Below are positions 13,318 to 16,649 of a DNA stretch of 16,649 nt, one piece after another. This stretch comes from JAJBWD01 sp041821285 (GTDB taxonomy: Bacteria; Bacillota; Clostridia; Clostridiales; Clostridiaceae). The stretch covers positions 1-16,649 of the forward strand of contig JBGUER010000056.1 of NCBI GenBank assembly GCA_041821285.1, written 5' to 3'. Position 1 is the stretch's first letter, and every line of letters begins with the position of its first letter. The translations under genes and the position numbers were made by a program. The notes beneath the pieces were generated by a model, which saw only the letters and a list, made by a program, of their open reading frames with translations, was not told the DNA's origin and did no database searches.

Positions 13318-15900
13318 TTATTTATATATATCAGAAAATTCTATATTAATCCTTTCTATATTAACTTCCTTTAATTTTTCATCCTCTTGTGTTTCCTCAA
13401 TTAGTCTAACTGGAAGAGTTATTTTAAATTCACTACCTTGTCCTAAAATGCTATCCACACTTATACTTCCCTCATGTATTTCTACAAAAGACTTGACTAA
13501 ATATAAACCTATTCCTGACCCTTCTCTATTTCTAGATAAGGTTTTATCCACTTGATTAAATCTTTCAAATATTATTTGTAATTTATCGAGAGGTATTCCT
13601 ATTCCTGTATCTTTAATATATATATCCACAATATCTCCTCTATCAAAAACTGTTACACTAATATTCCCGCCTCTATCAGTAAATTTAATAGAATTTGATA
13701 TTAAATTTAATATTATTCTTTCAATTTTATCCACATCTATAGCCATTATTCTCTCTTCTACATTGCAATCAAATATTAATTTTATTCCTTTACTTTCTAA
13801 ATGTGGCACAACTGATAAAGAAACATCTTCTATTATCTGGATTATATTACTGTTTTTAAAATCACTCTTTATAAATCCTGAATCTATCCTACTTATATCT
13901 AACAAATTATTTATTAATCTAGTCAGTCTATAACAATTTTGTTTTATCATTAAATAATAATGTTTTCTTTTTTCTATAGTGATTTCATTATTTTCATACA
14001 TCATAAGCGTTTGTGTTGCCGTAAATATTACATTTAATGGGGTCTTAAGTTCATGAGAAACATTAGTAAAAAATTCTGTTATCACCTTATTATTTTCTAG
14101 TGTTTCTTCTAAGATTTTTTTATTTTTTTTCGCTTCTTTTTTAAGTTTTTCAATTTGTTTTTCTTGAGTTATATCTCTTATTATACTAAGTATAGTTGAT
14201 TTACCATCGTACATAAAATAGGTAGATTTGTATTCAACTTCAATTATTTGTCCATCTTTTTTTCTACATTTACCTCGAAAGCTTAAAATTTTATCTTTCT
14301 TCTCATAGACTTCATCGTATTTTTCTTTTATATATTCCCTTAAATCTACTGGGGTTAAATCATATAAATCTTTCCCTTCTAACTCCTCTGGCCTTATAAA
14401 TCCTAAAATTTTAGCAGCACTTTCATTTACAAATATAAGTTTCCCATCTCTATGAAGCAATATTGAATCTCTTGCATTTTGTATTAAAAGATTATAACTA
14501 GTTCTATTTCCAAGTAATATTCCTTCAATTTTTCTTCTTAGTTTAACTTCTTTAGTTACATCTGTTAGTATTACCATTATATTTTGTTTGTTATTAGCAC
14601 AAACGAATTTATATTCTAAACCAATATATTTGCCTTTGACTATAGCAAAATCAGGAAGTTGCTGTAAGTTTTTTGTTTTGAATGAGTCTAGTAAAATAAT
14701 TCCAAAATTACTATTTTGAATTTTATTTTCTTTATATAAAATTTCTGGAAAAGTCTTTTTACACAATTCCTCACCAAATATTTTTTTACAAAATTCACTA
14801 TATTCCTTGTGTATAATTAAATTTTCACTAAAACTTAAAAAGCCTTGACCTGAATTATCAAGTAAATTTCTTAATGAAGTTTCTGCATTTTTTCTTTCTA
14901 TTATTTCATTTCTTAATTTTTTAGTTTCTCTTATATCATTTATAATCAATATAGTTCCAATAAAATCTCCATCTTTATCATATATTTTAGTTGATAAAAC
15001 ATCACATGGAATCATTTCTTTATTAATAGGTATACATAGATTTTCTTGTTTTTTTTCTGATAAAGAAAAATCCTTATCAAATATAGTTAAATAATGTTTA
15101 CCATATATATCATTATGGTTATAACCTAAAACATTACCAAATTGATTATTAAAATATATTATACAATTTTCAGTATCAAGCAAAACTATCATGTCTTTAA
15201 TTTTACCAACGATACTTTCCGCTGCATATGATGAAGTTAAATTTAAAAATTTATATCTAGTTATTGCATAATATACTCCATATGCCCAAATCAATCCTAA
15301 AATTTGACCAATAAAATATGTTTTTATATTAAATAAAGGTAAAATATTATGAAATATTACCCCTAAAATATAGCTAGCAAACCCGGTGAAAACGATTAAT
15401 TTTGATTGCTTTTTTTCCTTTATACTTTTTGATTTTTTTCCCCAAATATAAATCATAATAATACTCATTCCTATATATGATAGTGTTACTAAAAGACTTA
15501 ACATTGAATACACATCATATAATGAGTCTGGTTTTTTTACTAATGGTGGAAACCAATAAATAGCCAAAATTAAAATTAAGATACATGGCAAATATAAAAA
15601 AAACTTTTTTTTACCACCTTTTATATTTTTACCAGTCAAAACAAAAGCTAAATGCAGTCCTATTCCAGGATAAAAGCACCATCCAACTGTTGCAATTTTT
15701 TTCAAATACCAAATTAATAATGGCGATAGATTTTCAGTGTCATATAAAAAAATATATGGAAAGGACCAAACTGCAAAACTTAAGCAAAAGGCCAAAAAAA
15801 CTTGATTTAACTTTGATTTTTTATTCAATTTAAAAGCATAAACACCAAGAATTATATATATTACAAAAGCCAATAAGGAATTATACCCTAACAAACCCAT
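13318..15900 (-). CDS. Orphan multi-PAS membrane sensor histidine kinase
   Basis: This 860-aa sensor kinase autophosphorylates on His and passes phosphate to a response regulator. Residues 1-225 hold about seven hydrophobic helices, like the 7TM sensing region of some histidine kinases. PAS-like domains follow at about 230-325, 340-450 (divergent, with DNSGQGFLSF) and 465-580 (NARDSILL to IIRDITQEK), then a coiled helix. The kinase core is complete: phosphoacceptor H616 in FTNVSHELKTPL, N-box with N736, G1 DTGIGIP (764-770), F-box FERF (778-781) and G2 GSGIGLY (794-800). There is no receiver domain and no response-regulator gene on either side. Clostridial kinases of this build that lack partners include those that phosphorylate Spo0A, so a sporulation or stationary-phase role is possible but inferred. 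ATG follows AAAGGAG nine bases upstream. Confidence 0.92.
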   Translation of the reverse strand: MGLLGYNSLLAFVIYIILGVYAFKLNKKSKLNQVFLAFCLSFAVWSFPYIFLYDTENLSPLLIWYLKKIATVGWCFYPGIGLHLAFVLTGKNIKGGKKKFFLYLPCILILILAIYWFPPLVKKPDSLYDVYSMLSLLVTLSYIGMSIIMIYIWGKKSKSIKEKKQSKLIVFTGFASYILGVIFHNILPLFNIKTYFIGQILGLIWAYGVYYAITRYKFLNLTSSYAAESIVGKIKDMIVLLDTENCIIYFNNQFGNVLGYNHNDIYGKHYLTIFDKDFSLSEKKQENLCIPINKEMIPCDVLSTKIYDKDGDFIGTILIINDIRETKKLRNEIIERKNAETSLRNLLDNSGQGFLSFSENLIIHKEYSEFCKKIFGEELCKKTFPEILYKENKIQNSNFGIILLDSFKTKNLQQLPDFAIVKGKYIGLEYKFVCANNKQNIMVILTDVTKEVKLRRKIEGILLGNRTSYNLLIQNARDSILLHRDGKLIFVNESAAKILGFIRPEELEGKDLYDLTPVDLREYIKEKYDEVYEKKDKILSFRGKCRKKDGQIIEVEYKSTYFMYDGKSTILSIIRDITQEKQIEKLKKEAKKNKKILEETLENNKVITEFFTNVSHELKTPLNVIFTATQTLMMYENNEITIEKRKHYYLMIKQNCYRLTRLINNLLDISRIDSGFIKSDFKNSNIIQIIEDVSLSVVPHLESKGIKLIFDCNVEERIMAIDVDKIERIILNLISNSIKFTDRGGNISVTVFDRGDIVDIYIKDTGIGIPLDKLQIIFERFNQVDKTLSRNREGSGIGLYLVKSFVEIHEGSISVDSILGQGSEFKITLPVRLIEETQEDEKLKEVNIERINIEFSDIYK

Positions 15901-15938
15901 ATATTCTCACTCCTTTTTATACACCTATTATATTTTAC

Positions 15939-15951
15939 CACAAATATTGTG
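15939..15951. repeat. Small palindrome upstream of the histidine kinase
   Basis: CACAA-ATA-TTGTG lies about 40 bases before the kinase start, just upstream of a TATAAT read on the minus strand. It could be a regulator site, but it is short enough to be chance. Confidence 0.25.
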
Positions 15952-16017
15952 ATTTTCCATATTAATATATTTTTCAATATAATATATTATATATTTTATC
16001 ATTCACAGCTTTTTTTA

Positions 16018-16064
16018 CAAAAAAAGAATATAAAAAGATAGATATCATCAATTTTATATTCTTT
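16018..16064 (-). terminator. Terminator of the DUF4397 gene
   Basis: Perfect 13-base arms (AAAGAATATAAAA at 16023-16035 and its complement at 16052-16064) enclose a 16-base loop. A run of seven T follows on the minus strand. The stem is AT-rich but long. Confidence 0.7.
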
Positions 16065-16089
16065 ATTTTCTTATTTTTATTTAATTGAA

Positions 16090-16649
16090 TTAAAATTTCA
16101 AATAAGTATTCCCATCAAGAGGGATAACTACCTGAAGCGCCGGCTCATCTCCAGCAAGTCCTATTGCATAAATAGAATAGATTTTATCAGATTTTAATCG
16201 TACATTTGGAACTGTTAAAACATTATCTCCATTAGAAGATAATTTAACATCAAATCTATAAAGTCCAGGTTCAATTTCTAAATAATCTGTTACTTCCTTA
16301 TATGAAACATTATCAAACACAATCTTTCCATCAGGTAATGTTACATCAACTTCTGGTGCATTAGGAGACAAGTGAATAAATCTTACCATGGATTTCCCTG
16401 GTTTTAATATTTTCCTTGTATCTGAAATTGATTTTAAACTTATATTCTCTAACTTTCCTATAGCAGCTATGGTAAATATTTTATATCCTGGTAAAAACAC
16501 ATCTTGATCTATTACAGGATTTTTAGTGGTACCTACTGCATATACTTTTATATTATACATTCCTTTAGTAACTGGAATATACTCTGTAAAATTACTAAAA
16601 GCTAAATTTTTAGCTATTATTTTATCATTAGCATAAACATCAACTGCTG
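16090..16649 (-). CDS. Tandem DUF4397-domain protein (partial, N-terminus off the right edge)
   Basis: The C-terminal 186 or so residues of a repeat protein are present; the frame stays open to the right edge. Two DUF4397 units are visible. The first is incomplete (AVDVYANDKIIAKNLAFSNF to about FTIAAIGK). The second is complete, with VRFIHLSPNAPEVDVTLPDG near its start and YSIYAIGLAG towards its end. The domain is a beta-sandwich found in secreted or surface proteins of Firmicutes; its function is not established. The Met at 16560 is internal: in-frame coding with family character continues upstream and no ribosome site precedes it. A signal peptide, if present, would be outside the window. 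A strong terminator follows the gene. Confidence 0.85.
   Translation of the reverse strand, partial: AVDVYANDKIIAKNLAFSNFTEYIPVTKGMYNIKVYAVGTTKNPVIDQDVFLPGYKIFTIAAIGKLENISLKSISDTRKILKPGKSMVRFIHLSPNAPEVDVTLPDGKIVFDNVSYKEVTDYLEIEPGLYRFDVKLSSNGDNVLTVPNVRLKSDKIYSIYAIGLAGDEPALQVVIPLDGNTYLKF

Noticed and set aside
16090..16560. A complete 156-aa gene starting at 16560
   Set aside because: The frame with DUF4397 character continues to the right edge, and no ribosome site precedes that Met.

Overview
The window is AT-rich and reads as chromosome of a Firmicute, most likely a Clostridium of the C. botulinum/C. sporogenes type. The grounds are strong AAGGAGG-type ribosome binding sites, A/T-ending codons, an S-box (SAM-I) leader on methionine genes, a YkpA-type ABC-F protein, remnants of a beta-lysine (ablAB) operon, and an orphan PAS histidine kinase. 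No rRNA, tRNA or CRISPR was seen. The species is inferred from these features only.

Left end (1-2910): a DbpA/YxiN-like DEAD-box RNA helicase runs off the left edge on the minus strand. It is divergent from the ABC-F ATPase ykpA, which ends in a symmetrical terminator whose stem encodes the last codons of the gene.

Accessory and decaying stretch (2910-8840): the gene-poor, rearranged part. It holds a wrecked ablB (internal deletion plus frameshifts) preceded by a possible ablA tail, an unidentified frameshifted remnant, a small membrane-anchored protein, and a complete IS6-like insertion sequence. That IS has 13-bp terminal inverted repeats, an intact 8-bp target duplication, and a transposase interrupted by an in-frame TAA. 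A decayed IS982-like transposase follows, then an intact secreted glutamic (G1/eqolisin-type) peptidase with a strong promoter overlapped by a 26-bp perfect palindrome. An IS30-type transposase fragment and about 700 bp of non-coding, strand-biased, hairpin-bearing DNA complete the stretch.

Methionine block (8845-11280, minus strand): promoter, SAM-I riboswitch with readable antiterminator/terminator switch, then metY and metA as an operon. MetA carries Glu111, the residue associated with acetyl-CoA use, and its partner MetY uses O-acetylhomoserine. Together they imply direct sulfhydrylation of O-acetylhomoserine to homocysteine, shut off by SAM.

Right end (11283-16649, all minus strand): a rhodanese-like lipoprotein with a near-consensus promoter, a glutamate/dicarboxylate:cation symporter with overlapping inverted repeats at its proximal promoter and a clean terminator, a large orphan multi-PAS sensor histidine kinase (plausibly a Spo0A-type kinase, inferred), and the C-terminal part of a tandem DUF4397 protein cut by the right edge.

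No wholly new multi-gene system is evident. The points most worth following are the regulated G1 peptidase stranded between transposase remnants, the arrangement around the IS transposase start that resembles protection against read-through transcription, and the unexplained 8.34-8.84 kb non-coding stretch.
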